Source: Elymus sibiricus (lineage: Eukaryota; Streptophyta; Magnoliopsida; Poales; Poaceae). From it: DNA of 64,000 bases. This document shows positions 1-11,748 of the stretch, piece by piece. Under the pieces are notes generated by a model. That model did no database searches. It was not told where the DNA came from and saw only the letters and a list, made by a program, of their open reading frames with translations. Made by a program: the position numbers and the translations under genes. The stretch is from assembly GCA_039707655.1 (NCBI GenBank), contig CM077671.1, forward strand, positions 368,736,720 to 368,800,719. The letters run 5' to 3'. The stretch's first letter is position 1. Each line of letters opens with the position of its first letter.

Positions 1-2
1 CC

Positions 3-1336
3 ATGGCCATTGCAGTCTCAATGGTTGTAGGGAAGAAACGATGTTGGGGAGGATCTGTCATTGGGCATAAAGTAAAGAATCGTGAAAGGGAAGAGGTCAA
101 TGCTCAAATAATGCGAGATTACGTCAATGATCCTCCACTGTATGGTGAAGAGTATTTCAGGCAAAGGTAACATTTTATCGCAGATGCTTATATTTTGCTT
201 TGTTCCAATGTTCAGAACCTGTAGCTTATAGTTAAATTATGGCACTGATAAAGCATTGCACAATAACACTTCATAGGTTCAGAATGCGTAAATCTTTGTT
301 CCTACGCATCGTTCAAGATGTCACTGCTAGAAACAAATATTTCAAGCAAAAATGGAATGCAGCAAAGAAGTTAGGTTTCAGTCTGATTCACAAGTGTTTA
401 ATTGTATTGAGAATGTTAGCTTACGGTAGAGTTGCAGATGCATTAGACGACACATACAAAATGGCAGAGACCACCGTTCTTAAGACCCTCATGCAATTCG
501 TGCACACTGTCATTGATGTATATGATAAAGAGTACTTGAGACCACCACGTGCCCACGAGCTTGAAGTCATTCTAAAGCAAAATGAGGCTAGAGGTTTCCC
601 AGGCATGGTTAGTAGCATAGATTGTATGCACTGGGAATGGGAGAATTGTCCCACGACATTGGCCGGCATGTACAAGGGTCATATATCCAAACCAACTATT
701 ATACTTGAGGCAGTGGCTACACAGGATCTGCAGATTTGGCATGCATTTTTTGGGCTACCGGGTTCTCACAATGACATAAATGTTTTGCATTGATCTCCTG
801 TGTTTGATGATTTAGCCAATGGTACGACACCTGAGGTTGAGTATTGGATCAATGATAACCCATATAACATGGGGTATTACTTGGCCGATGGAATTTACCC
901 AGATTGGGCAACTTTAGTGAAGACAATCAGTGCCCCGGTCAACATGAAACATAAATTTTTTGCAGCCGCTCAAGAGTCATGTAGGAAGGATGTCGAGAGA
1001 ACCTTTGGAGTACTACAAACTAAGTTCAAGATCATCCATAATCCCGCTAGGCTGTGGAAGCCAAGACAGCTCAATGCCATCATGCGTGCATGTGTAATTC
1101 TTCACAACATGGTTATAGAAGATGAACGCAACATATACACAAATCCTTGTGATACACATGGCTTTGAAGGGCCCGAAGATCCAGCAATTCTGGAGAACAG
1201 AGATGTTCCAGAGACCAGTGAGCTAATTGATGCTTACAACTGCATCAAAAGCAAGGAAACAAATGGCCAACTACAGCATGACCTTGTCGAGCACCTTTGG
1301 AGCCATTTTGGAGCTTCCACCGGTCCATTTGCATGA
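3..1336 (+). pseudogene. PIF/Harbinger transposase, interrupted by one TGA
   Basis: DDE nuclease of the plant Harbinger type (DDE_Tnp_4). Two exons read well: 3-166 and 277-1336, joined by a GT-AG intron that restores the usual FRQR-FRMRK junction. The catalytic triad is visible: first Asp in SIDCMHWEW (about 616-640), second Asp in GSHNDINVLH (about 760-790), Glu in VERTFGVLQ (about 990-1015). The frame is broken by TGA at 791-793, directly after the second Asp motif, and then stays open in the same frame to the stop at 1334-1336. Family members normally have Arg there, so CGA to TGA by CpG deamination is the simplest cause. The protein N-terminus may continue left of the window. Nothing else looks damaged. 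Confidence 0.88.
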
Positions 1337-1378
1337 CTGTATGACTGCAGATTTTAATTTGTAGAATCTATCCAATAG

Positions 1379-1545
1379 TTTATTATTACACACAACATTG
1401 TGTGCCATCGACATTGCCCATGCAGACACAGCAAATAGATGTACACACACCATGACGTTTGTTTATTATTACACACAACATTATGTTCCATCGACAACAA
1501 GCAACACAACAAATAGTTCTACAAACAACATGATGTTTCGGTCCA
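1379..1545. repeat. Imperfect 83-bp direct repeat between the Harbinger genes
   Basis: TTTATTATTACACACAACAT occurs at about 1379 and again at about 1462, each followed by a related CCATCGACA stretch. It lies in the short spacer between the convergent transposase and ORF1 stop codons, where both 3' UTRs would overlap. Confidence 0.6.
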
Positions 1546-1586
1546 GAACAGGGAAGAAAACAAATAGTTTGTTACACACAAACAGT

Positions 1587-3134
1587 TTAAGGCATGCTCG
1601 GTCCAGAACTGCTACTTGGAGAGCTTATAATCCCTCGACGCTCCATTATCTCTCGCTGGATGGGTATGTAGTACTCTTTGAGGTGTGGGGCTAACTTATC
1701 TAGATCCTGACCCATGAAATGAGCTTCAGCCTTCATCATCTCAACCTTTGTCTGTTCTTTACGCAGTTGTACTTCCTCCCTAGTCAAGTTCAGCTTCTCC
1801 TTCTCAAGTTCCCATCTCTTTTGCATCTCCTCTCTCTGCAGAGCAATCATATTTTGTTGAAGCTCTATCTTAGCATCCTTCCGTTGGAGTATTTGCGCCA
1901 TCTGACTGTCTTCTTTGTCGTCCTTGATCTGCCCCCTTGCATTCATGCTTTGAAGAACTTCAATTGCAGCGCTAGATGCATCATTGTCTGCAGTCCCATG
2001 ACTCCTACGCTTCTTGGCATCATCCCTTCCTTCTGGTCGAGCTGGCTATCCATTATCATCATGCTCAGATTGTCCCTGTTCCCCTTGATTGTTGCCTGCA
2101 ACCTACTGATTAACTTTTGTACTTGTGCCTCCAGAATTGATCTCCACCATCTTATCGCTCCATTTAGATTCATGGCGAAGGATGTTCCAGCAATGCATTA
2201 ACGTCCATGGCTCTGACTCCTCATACAGTTTAACAGCATCATCGATCTATGAACGAAAAAGGTATATTAGTTACAAATTGTACGGTGGGAAGACAATATA
2301 ATTAATGCACATTGACTTACTCGGTCCTGCTCAGTCTTTCCACTTTTGTCTAACCTTTCAACAAACAAAAAATGAACACAGAATTTGTTCACCGCCTTTT
2401 GGATGGTGAGCCACCTGTTAGAAATGGCAACTTGAGTTCTTGTAGAAGGGCCTTCAATGTTCTCGACAAAATATTTATGTATCCTTTGATAATAACCGCC
2501 ACTGGATTGATTTGTTCCTAAATATTTACAGGTCATAGATTGAAGTAGCAGTATAATTATATAACTCAAGATTATTCATCTACAAGTGAAAGGGACATAC
2601 CAGTGATAGGGTCTTTGCTCACATTCAGGAAGGCAGAGCATATAATTTTGTTTTCATCTTTGCTAAAGGATTTACCTCTTTGTGACACCCTCTTGCCACT
2701 GAAATTACCAGCGCCTTTGGTTTTGCCCTTGCCTTTCCCTCCTCTTTTAGACTGAGGAACGGGAATCTCTAATTCGGGAGTTTGTCCAATTACCTCAGTG
2801 TGCTCTTGGATGGCTTCCACATTAACAGCTGCAGGGTGTGGTCTCGGAGGATGAAATGGAATTGGCCGCCGCAGACCTATGGCTTGGTGCATCTAAACCA
2901 TTTGCAGCAAGGGTAAAATACAATAGCAACATTTAGTTAGCCAATGCAATAGCAGCAAAATACAATAGCAGCGTGGCAAACCTGAGGAATTGTAAGATTA
3001 TCGAAATCTTCCAATGAATCACAAAGAGGGAACTCCCATTCCTGGCCTTCAAGATAGGCCTCAGAGTTACCATCATTGTTTCCATAGGGATTCAAGTTGT
3101 TTGCCGTCCTGCAGCAGGTTGAATTCGTAAGCAT
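1587..3134 (-). pseudogene. Harbinger ORF1 (Myb-like / NAM-associated) protein, two internal stops
   Basis: DNA-binding partner protein of PIF/Harbinger elements. Four minus-strand exons fit with GT-AG introns and matching phase: 2982-3134, 2601-2892, 2321-2517 and 1587-2246. The core shows the trihelix/Myb-like pattern FSKDENKIICSAFLNVSKDP, then GTNQSSGGYYQRI, TRTQVAISNRW and KSGKTEQDR. The last exon encodes a charged, probably coiled-coil tail (QREEMQKRWELEKEKLNLT) of the NAM-associated C-terminal type. Two TAG codons lie in frame in the last exon, at 2103-2105 and 2046-2048. The first is probably a former CAG. In the family ORF1 and transposase act together to bind and cut the element ends; neither can be full length here. 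Confidence 0.8.
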
Positions 3135-4034
3135 CTAAACAAAACGATCTAATTTTGATTGGAACGGTTAGCAAGGGACACGAAGTCAACAAGCATTCAC
3201 CACGGATTTGTGACCCAAAGCGAAAAATAAATGCAAATCAATCGATGCAACCAAAATCACTGCACTAGAACAACGGCCGCAAACGCCGCACGCTACAACC
3301 AGCCACTGACTCCACAGATCTAGAGAGAACCCACCGTTCCTCAAACCGGATACAGATATCAACCCCCACGACGTACTAACTAGCAGATCAAGCGATTCCA
3401 AGTCGGGAATGGAAGGGGATGAACGGAAGGGGACCAACCTTGACTTGGGACTCGCCGCAGCTGACCTTGACGGGGAGGAGCTAGCCGGGCGCCGCCGCTG
3501 CACAACCCCAAACCGGCGAGTTCTCCCTTGCCGCACAACCTTCTCTCTCCTCCCGCCCAACTGACCGTTGGTCGAGCCGCGGATGGCTTGGCCTGGCAGA
3601 GCACGCATTTTAGCTTCCCTCTCCCCTGCTAGCCAAAATGCCTTGCCTTTATGCCTACTCTGTTGGAGACGGATGTCTAGTGCTACAGCGCTCCCACAAT
3701 AGCCATTTTGCCTTTGCCTACCCGAATGGCTTGCCTGTTGGAGACAGCCTAAGGGGAAGAGGAGAAAGAAAAGAAACTGAAATGCTAGCAACTTGGTTTT
3801 TCAGGGCAGATCTTGCTGGACGGGCATGATCTCAAGAGCCTCAAGCTCCGGTGGCTCCGGCAGCAGATGGGCCTGGTGGCGCAGGAGCCAACGCTGTTCG
3901 CGACGAGCATCAAGGAGAACCTGCTGCTGGGGCGGGAGAGCGAGAGCGCCACGCAGGCGGAGATGGAGGAGGCGGCCAGGGTGGCCAACGCCCACTCATT
4001 CATCATCAAGCTCCCCGACGGCTACGACACGCAG

Positions 4035-4119
4035 GTGATTGAACAACTAACTGTTGTTTGTTTGTTTGTTTGATTGATTGTTTCTTTCTTTCTTCCCCAA
4101 TGGATCTCTGGTAATCCAC

Positions 4120-4173
<54 letters not shown>

Positions 4174-5218
4174 TGTGACTGTGAACCAGTGGACATGGTT
4201 GCTTTCAGCTAGCTGCAGCTTTTCCCCATGTCATCCATCCATGCATATCATCCATCCATCGTTTGTTGTTCATTCATCCGTCGCGCTCGTGCCTCAGATG
4301 CTGGGATTGGATCACTGTTTGTGCTCCTTTCGTTATGCCGCAGCAGCACATGAGCAGCATGGGGTCGGGTCGGGTCCATCACAGCGCAGCACAGCACTCA
4401 CGACACTAGGGAGGGAAGGTGGGCAGTTGTTAGGAGGCGAGGTTGTTGCTATAAGATTTGCTGTTGCTGTTGTGGGTTACCGGCAAGTAACATGCCAAGG
4501 TTCTTTGCTACTCTATACTAGATCACAATTTTCTCCACTAGCTGCTGATTGCAGAGGCGGATAAATTTAATTGATTGATGGGTTTCTCTGCAGTCTTTAT
4601 TAACAGCTAGTATTTTTTTTTGAAAGATTTGATAAACAGCTAGTAGTTTAGAACAAGAGCAATCATCCTGTGCTCTGGGGAAGTAGAGTAGAAGAGAAAA
4701 AAGTAGAGCTCCGATCCTAGGATAGATAGGATAGGAGGAATCGTTGTTAGTTAATCACATCGGTATCTCATCTAGGAAAGGGGATTAGATTAATCAAATC
4801 AGATCAAATCAAAGCTAATATAGTAGTATTAGTACTGTGACAGTAGCAGATGAGCGGTGGGCATGGGCCATCCAATTCCAAACTGACCTGCTGACTCCAC
4901 ATGTGACGGGGAGATTGCTTTCATGCTTCGATTCCACACTAAGCAACTAAGCAAGCAGGGCTTGTTTGTATGCCCATCATGTATGCGTGGTCAAACAGCA
5001 CTCCAGTCAGTCCGATCATCAGTGGTAGCTAGTATAAACAATTCACTTCTGTTTGCTGCTATATAGTATGATTATTATTATACTACACCTACACTTGTTT
5101 TGTACAGTACGAGTAGTAGTATCATCTCAGCGAGTTGATGAGAATGAGATGACACTACTAGCTGCCTGCTAGGACAGTCAGTGATGTCATCAGTTTGGTG
5201 CATGATGACTACTGGCAG
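4035..5218 (+). other. Intron of the ABCB1-like pseudogene
   Basis: A 1,184-bp intron between two phase-compatible ABCB1 exons. It starts at GTGATT and ends with ACTACTGGCAG. Apart from the GA microsatellite near its 5' end I see no coding sequence or recognisable transposon. Confidence 0.75.
4128..4171. repeat. (GA)n microsatellite
   Basis: About 22 uninterrupted GA dinucleotides inside the ABCB1-like intron. Confidence 0.97.
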
Positions 5219-7303
5219 GTCGGCGATCGCGGCCTGCAGCTGTCGGGCGGTCAGAAGCAGCGCATCGCCATCGCCCGCGCCATGCTCAAGAACCCGGCCA
5301 TCCTGCTGCTGGACGAGGCGACCAGCGCGTTGGACTCGGAGTCGGAGAAGCTGGTGCAGGAAGCGCTGGACCGCTTCATGATCGGGCGCACCACCTTGGT
5401 GATCGCCCACTGCCTCTCCACCATCCGCAAGACGGACCTGGTGGCCGTGCTGCAGGGCGGCGCCGTCTCCGAGATGGGCACCCACGACGAGCTCATGCAG
5501 GAACACACAACCTACACCAAGCTCATCCGCATGCAGGAGCAGGCGCACGAGGCCGCCCTTGTCAACGCCCGCCGGAGCAGCGCCCGGCCCTCCAGCGCCC
5601 GCAACTCCGTCAGCTCCCCCATCATGACGCGCAACTCCTCCTACGGCCGCTCTCCCTACTCGCGCCGCCTCTCCGACTTCTCCACCGCCGACCTGTCCAT
5701 CCACGACCATCACCAGCCGCCGGCGGTGGCCTTCCGCGCTGGCGCCAGCTCCTTCCTCCGCCTCGCCAGGATGAACTCGCCCGAGTAGGGCTACGCGCTG
5801 CTCGGCTCCCTAGGCTCCATGGTCTGCGGCTCCTTCAGCGCCATCTTCGCCTACGTGCTCAGCGCCGTGCTCAGCGTCTACTACGCGCCGGACCCGCGCT
5901 ACATGGAGCGCCAGATCGCCAGGTACTGCTACCTCCTCATCGGCATGTCGGCGGCGGCGCTGGTGTTCAACACGGCGCAGCACATGTTCTGGGACGCCGT
6001 CGGCGAGAACCTCACCAAGCGCGTGCGCGAGAGGATGTTCGCCGCCGTGCTCCGCAACGAGATGGCCTGGTTCGACGCCGACGACAACGCCAGCGCGCGC
6101 GTCACCGCCCGCCTCACGCTCGACGCCCAGAACGTGCGCTCCGCCATCGGGGACCGCATCTCCGTCATCGTCCAGAACTCGGCGCTGCTGCTCGTCGCCT
6201 GCACCGCCGGCTTCGTCCTCCAGTGGCGCCTCGCGCTGGTGCTCCTGGCCGTCTTCCCGCTCGTCGTCGCCGCCACCGTGCTGCAGAAGATGTTCCTCAA
6301 GGGCTTCTCGGGGGACCTCGAGGCCGCGCACGCCAGGGCCACGCAGATCGCCGGCGAGGCCGTCGCTAACCTGCGCACCGTGGCGGCCTTCAACGCGGAG
6401 CGCAAGGTGACGGCGCTGTTCGCGGCCAACCTGCGCGGCCCGCTGCGGCGGTGCGTGTGGAAGGGGCAGGTCGCCGGCAGCGGCTACGGCGTCGCGCAGT
6501 TCCTGCTCTACGCGTCCTACGCGCTGGGGCTCTGGTACGCGGCGTGGCTGGTGAAGCACGGCGCCGCCGATTTCTCGCGCGCCATCCGCGTCTTCATGGT
6601 GCTCATGGTGTCCGCCAACGGCGCCGTCGAGACGCTGACGCTGGCCCCAGACTTCGCCCGGGGCGGCTGCGACATGCGCTCCGTGTTCGAGACCATCGAC
6701 AGGCGGACGGAGGTGGAGCCCGACGACGCGGACGCGGCGCCCGTGCCAGAGCGGCCGCGCGGCGAGGTGGAGCTCCGGCACGTGGACTTCGCCTACCCGT
6801 CGCGGCCGGAGGTGCCGGTGCTCCAGGACCTGAGCCTCCGGGCGCGCGCCGGCAGGACGCTGGCGCTGGTGGGGCCGAGCGGGTGCGGCAAGAGCTTCGT
6901 GCTGGCGCTGGTGCAGCGCTTCTACGAGCCCAGCTCCGGGCGCGTGCTCCTGGACGGCAGGGACGTGCGCAAGTACAACCTGCAGGCGCTGCGGCGCGCC
7001 ATGGCGGTGGTGCCGCAGGAGCCCTGCCTGTTCGCGACGAGCATCCACGACAACATCGCCTACGGGCGCGAAGGCGCGACGGAGGCGGCGGCGCAGGCCA
7101 ACGCCCACAGGTTCATCTCGGCGCTGCCGGAGGGGTACCGGACGCATGTCGGGGAGCGCGGGGTGCAGCTGTCGGGCGGCCAGCGGCAGCGGATCGCCGT
7201 CGCGCGCGCGCTGGTGAGGTAGGCGCCCATCCTGCTGCTGGACGAGGCCACCAGCGCGCTGAACGCCGAGTCGGAGCGCTGCGTGCAGGAGGCGCTGGAG
7301 CGC

Positions 7304-9094
7304 TGAGTGTGGGGGAGGCATGTGAGTACCTCAAGTAAGTTTCTCTCATGATAATTCTTTATCTTGGATTGTAAATGGTGTTAGTTCTTTCATCTTGCTT
7401 CTTAAAAAAATAAAATATAAAATATAAAAAAAGAGAGGAGTTACCATGGTGGCAATTATGAGTTTCATCAACAATACGCCGAGGTAAGCACCTCCAGGTA
7501 TGTCTTGCTTTTGACTTTAAATAAAGCCCTTCTGAGAGGTAATCCGAGGATCGCCAGTCTCATGGTGAGAGTAAAATTTAGTTTTAATAAAATTAGGTCT
7601 CCCTGGTTCTTAAAACCAACAGAGCCATTATTTCATTTCCACCATTTTGTTTAGACAGCACCAGGTACAAATACAAGTGTGGGAGAGATCTCTCAAGATC
7701 ATCAATGCCATACACATTCGAGATCTCCCACAGATGTATCGCACAACATCGTCTACACAAATATGACAAGGGAAAAGGCAAGGACACCAATGTCAGCCGG
7801 CCACCCCGTAGTTTTGCTGAATCACCACCGCATTGATCCCCATCTTCTTCAAAGGCGATGGTTTGTGCATCCTCTGCCTCTCAACTCTCTTTGATTCATG
7901 AGTTCGAATGAATTTTAAATCCGACCCACTAAAATCAAACTCAAAATGAATCAGTGTGTTCCACATGCTCTACATGTTTCCTATGGTTGGCTTGCATATG
8001 TTTTATTCCATGCTTATCATCTTGATGCTTGTGAATGAAAATATTTAGGAAAGCATGCTCATCTAAGTAGTTGACGTTTGAGATATGGTTTGAATAATAT
8101 GACCTTCACTCTCTCTATTAAAGTGCTTGGGAAATTTATTTTAAAATTTGGAAAAACCCTTGCAAAGCTCCTCTTTGATATGCCAAAGTCCTACCAAAGC
8201 CATATGATGTTATGTATTAAAAACCCTATACACATATGCTGCTTGACTTTGCATTGAGCTTTTTAAAATTGTTGTGACCCTTGAAAGAAATTTTTATCAT
8301 GCTTTCATGATCAAGATTCACGTGCACACCATATACCTCCTTGCTATGCTTCTATGAGAAGTTAGCATTGTACCACCCATCCATTCTACAAAATAAATGC
8401 TCCACGGTATGTGATGGTCTCTCTCTCCAGTTATTGTTAAAAAAATGAAGTATGGGCTATGGAAAAAAATGGACACATGAAGGTCCAAGTATTGAAACAA
8501 AAAGAGGGCCCATGAAGGTCCTTGAAAAAAAGAGAAAAAAATGAAGAAGAGATAGACATGTTCTCAGAAGAATTTATGAAAAGAGAGAGATTACACAAAA
8601 GGAGTTTCCATCTCATCAACCATAATTCATACACGTGCATATCTTGATCTGATTGTGTGATTTGTTTTTCTCTTTGGATCCGGTTTTTGATTTTGCAACA
8701 TATGTGATACAAGTATGCCTTATCCCTCATATCCTACCTTGAGCTCCACATATACCATCACTAGAAGTGGGATGAAGAGAAGGCAAGTCAAATGCCTTGG
8801 TAAGGACGTATACACATTGAGCGATCTGAGAGGATCAAACGAGGAGCTAAGCAAGCTTTATTTTCAAAACTTATTGAAAAAGCGCCAGCTACTTGACATG
8901 AGGAGAAGTGATTTGATTCAAGACCATTCCATGCCTCAACAACCCAAGATGGTGTGATAGACACATCATATTTCACAAGTGCAAGGTATGGCTTGGAATA
9001 TCTCTTATGCTCGCATCATACCTTCGGAAGTCATGTTCTACCTTAGTCCTTTCTCCTTCACTCGAGGACGAGCAAAGGCTAAGTGTGGGGGTTT
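7304..9094 (+). mobile_element. 3' internal non-coding part of a Gypsy-type LTR retrotransposon
   Basis: The sequence opens at the ABCB1 breakpoint with GAGTGTGGGGGAGGCA and closes with AAGTGTGGGGGTTT just before an LTR. The motif (T)AAGTGTGGGGG is common near the end of plant Athila/Tat-type Gypsy elements, and the last copy can serve as polypurine tract. Between them lies AT-rich DNA with only short, broken ORFs (for example 8715-8957). I recognise no gag, reverse transcriptase or integrase, so the 5' part of the element is missing. Assignment rests on the flanking LTR and these motifs. Confidence 0.5.
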
Positions 9095-10432
9095 TGATGA
9101 CGGCTCCTAAACACCAAATTTAGGCCGTCAATTCCTGCATAAATGCATAAAATGTGAACACCAACCTAGCGGTAGGGGTTTAATACTGACCATTTCCATG
9201 AGTGTTGGTAAATATTTGTATGCAGGTAAAATAAGGAGAAAACACACCTCAAGATCAATGGCACACAACCCTGAATCCAAGACAACACCTTTCCGACCAA
9301 CCAGGCACAGATACACGGATTGGAGGATCCACCTACAGCAGAAACCGACCTAGACAGAACACCACTCACCTGGATTGGGCTTAAGGGCCCACGGGGCAGC
9401 CTCCCAGCCAAAGCTGGGGGCGGTTGGGGCCCACTCATGGTCGACCGACCATGATGGGCGGCTGACCGGCCCAAGGCACAACCACCTTACCAGTTTGACG
9501 TGGCGCTCTCCCATTGGTCAAGAACGTCAGTTCCAGGTGAATCCCTGTTGCACCGTGCCGTGAAGCCCATGGCTCCCCTCTATAAATAGTAGAGGGGGGG
9601 TCTCAAATGTGACACACCATCCAAGAGAGCCTTGAGCTTCATTCCAAAGGCAAAGCCTTCCCTAGCTTGTCTTTAGGATAGGGAAAGGGTAGAGGTACTT
9701 AGGAGGGCGCCGGGTGCCGGCGCTCTTCTCCAATTTGTACCTTTACGAGAGTGAGGGAGTAGTTCGGGATAAGTGTCGTGGTGTCGGCACTCTTCTCCCA
9801 GCTTGTACCTCTACGGATGCTGCTACATTCTTTGGATTTAAGTAAGCATTCGTGGTTACTATCTCTAGTATCTTACTTGGTATAGTTTATGCTAGTAGTA
9901 CTTATAGTTGAGTGAGATTAGTTCTCTTACTCGCTCGCGGGTTCGTCGCTCCATATTTATACGGAGTGTTGTAGTTTGCTACGGGACGTCATATGTAGTT
10001 AGACTGCAGTAGTAATCAGTAGCATAGGCGTGGTGTCTAGGGTAAGGGTTATGCTTCGTTTTTCTTACATCCCATGGTTTGTTAGAGGTAGGTCGTAGGT
10101 GGTGACAGCCCTATTGGTCCTTTGTAATCCTCCACGTTCGGATATAGCGTACAGCTATTGGCTGGAGTCACCTGGTAGACCAGGTGTAAGCTGGTGCCCG
10201 AAATGAGTATTGTGCCTGAGAGATCGACCTTTAATTCAGCTATAGTGCTATCTTAGGAATCCCCTCTACATACCATTGCCACCTATCTTGGTGTGTTCTT
10301 GGACCGACTAGAATAGGAGTTAGTGCACACACGTTTCCTGTGGATTCGATAACCCTTGGAATACTTTGAGGTGAAAGCTACAATGGTATCCGTGCGCTTA
10401 CGGATTTATTCGTGACGCTAAAATACCCAACA
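9095..10432 (+). repeat. LTR of a Gypsy-type element, forward orientation (~1.34 kb)
   Basis: Starts TGATGACGGCTCCTAAACACC directly after a purine-rich tract and ends GACGCTAAAATACCCAACA. It contains a TATA box (TATAAATA at 9581) followed by a CCTTGAGCTTCATTCC leader. Its first roughly 880 bases are repeated in reverse at 10433-11274. Confidence 0.72.
9581..9588 (+). promoter_or_regulatory. TATA box of the forward LTR
   Basis: CTCTATAAATAG; the inverted LTR copy has the equivalent motif near 10797-10806 on the minus strand. Confidence 0.6.
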
Positions 10433-11274
10433 AGCACTCCATACAAATACGGAGCGACGAACCCGTGAGTAAGAGAACTGATCTCAATACCACTAGCATA
10501 AACTATACCAAGTAAAATATAAGAGATAGAAACCATGAATGCTTACTTAAACCCGAAGAATGTAGCAGCATCCATAGAGGTACAAGCTGGGAGAAGAGTG
10601 CCGATACCCAACACTTATTCCGAACTACTCCCTCACTCTCGTAGAGGTACAAATTGGAGAAGAGCGCCGACACCCGGCGCCCCTCCTAAGTACCTCTACC
10701 CTCTCCCTATTCTAAACACAAGCTAGGCAAGCCTTTGCCTTTGGAATGAAGCTCAAGGCTCTCTTGGATGATGTGTTCTCCATTTGAGCCCCCTCTCATA
10801 TTTATAGAGGGTGAGCAGGGCTGTTTCGGATGGGGATTGGACTGGAGTCACCTGGAGCCGCCTTTGGGAGCAAATGAGAGGCTGCCACGTCGAAGGCTGA
10901 AGGTCAGTTGTGCCGACCTATGGTTGGCCGACCGGGTTCTGGCCTCAAACCGGCCCTTGGCTGGGAGACTGCTAAGTGGGTCCTAAGGTCGGTTATGCAT
11001 GATTCCCCGTTGTCCTAGGTTAGTAACTTGCTTTGGTGGGCCCTCCAATCCATGTGAACGCGCCTGATTGGTCGAGAGGTTGTTGCTTTGGATTGAGGAG
11101 TGTGTTTTCATGCTCTTGAGGTGTGTTTTCTTCCTTAATTTACCTGCATACAAATATTTACCAACACTTGTGGAAATGGTTAGTAATAAACCCCTACCAC
11201 TAGGTTGATGTTCATCTTTTATGTATCTATGTAGGAATTGACGGCCTAAATTTGGTGTTTAGGAGTCGTCAACA
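10433..11274 (-). repeat. Inverted, truncated copy of the same LTR
   Basis: Reverse complement begins TGTTGACGACTCCTAAACACC (from 11274) and follows the forward LTR through the TATA region and the repeated AGAGGTACAAG segments to the CGACGAACCC / CGGAG region. It then stops at the 3' end of the forward LTR, so it lacks the last roughly 450 bp. The two copies differ by many substitutions and indels, so this is not a recent duplication. Confidence 0.8.
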
Positions 11275-11559
11275 GCTAAGGAGTGCCAACAATCCTACTC
11301 AAGCAATGTCCTTACACTCGAAGTCCAAGCACACCCTATTCGAGTGAATCAGCCTCCGCAAGTCTTTAAACACCCCACTCCTCAACAAGGACGTGAAGAA
11401 GAAGGACAAGGAGCACCATGACAACGAGCAGCCAGATGCCCAGGGTTTCCAACAACCCACGAATGAGAATAGAGCATCAGCTTATTTACCGAAGACATTT
11501 GTGTTCCGTTAGGTTTTTGAGTTTTCGAGGGACTTGTTGTGTTTCGGATATTTTTTTTA
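11275..11559. other. Unassigned sequence beyond the inverted LTR
   Basis: No gene recognised. It does not match the purine tract found beside the forward LTR, so it is probably flanking DNA of the inverted LTR or part of another degraded retroelement. Confidence 0.3.
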
Positions 11560-11570
11560 ATATATATGTA

Positions 11571-11656
<86 letters not shown>
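11560..11656. repeat. Compound (TG)n-(TA)n microsatellite
   Basis: A short TG run (about 11571-11591) is followed by more than 30 TA units to 11655. All ORFs across it on either strand are artefacts of the dinucleotide repeat. Confidence 0.97.
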
Positions 11657-11658
<2 letters not shown>

Positions 11659-11748
11659 TGTGGCATGCATACCTTTTTCGACGAGGCACAGAAGTAAGAG
11701 CCCTTTTGCTAGAGCTCCAAAGGCAGCTCCAAACGCAGCTTTAGCCGA

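Larger units (their letters stand above)
1..3749. mobile_element. PIF/Harbinger DNA transposon (left end outside window)
   Basis: The segment carries the two genes typical of autonomous PIF/Harbinger elements: a DDE transposase on the plus strand (3-1336) and a Myb-like/NAM-associated ORF1 protein on the minus strand (1587-3134), converging tail to tail. I place the right end at 3749 because the sequence ends in GTTGGAGACAGCC followed by TAA (3750-3752), the TWA target duplication usual for this superfamily. The left end and partner TIR lie before base 1, so the boundary is inference. Just downstream, at 3805, an ABCB1 coding exon begins after a splice acceptor, so the element probably sits in an intron of, or has cut, that gene. 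Both proteins contain stops, so the copy is non-autonomous. Confidence 0.75.
3805..7303 (+). pseudogene. ABCB1 / P-glycoprotein-1-like auxin transporter fragment
   Basis: Closely resembles grass ABCB1 (maize brachytic2, sorghum dwarf3), a plasma-membrane auxin exporter with two TMD-NBD halves. Exon 3805-4034 (acceptor TTTTTCAG, donor GTGATT) starts after Walker A of NBD1 and includes the Q-loop ([10 protein letters not shown]). Exon 5219-7303 has signature LSGGQKQR, Walker [12 protein letters not shown] and H-loop AHCLSTI, the Ser/Arg-rich linker, all of TMD2, then NBD2 Walker A GPSGCGKS, Q-loop and LSGGQRQR. Defects: TAG at 5786-5788 where the family has Trp, TAG at 7220-7222, Asp-to-Asn after Walker B (7262-7264), and an apparent in-frame loss of about five residues near 7085. 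Homology stops at 7303, before the NBD2 H-loop, where Gypsy-type sequence begins. TMD1 and NBD1 Walker A are absent or outside the window. A cannot-function copy. Confidence 0.85.

Noticed and set aside
5810..7349. Long minus-strand and alternative-frame ORFs of 295-503 residues across the ABCB1 fragment
   Set aside because: Shadows of a very GC-rich coding region; the frame with transporter motifs explains the sequence.
9095..11274. The two LTRs as the pair bounding one retrotransposon
   Set aside because: They are in opposite orientation, one is truncated, and no internal region lies between them.
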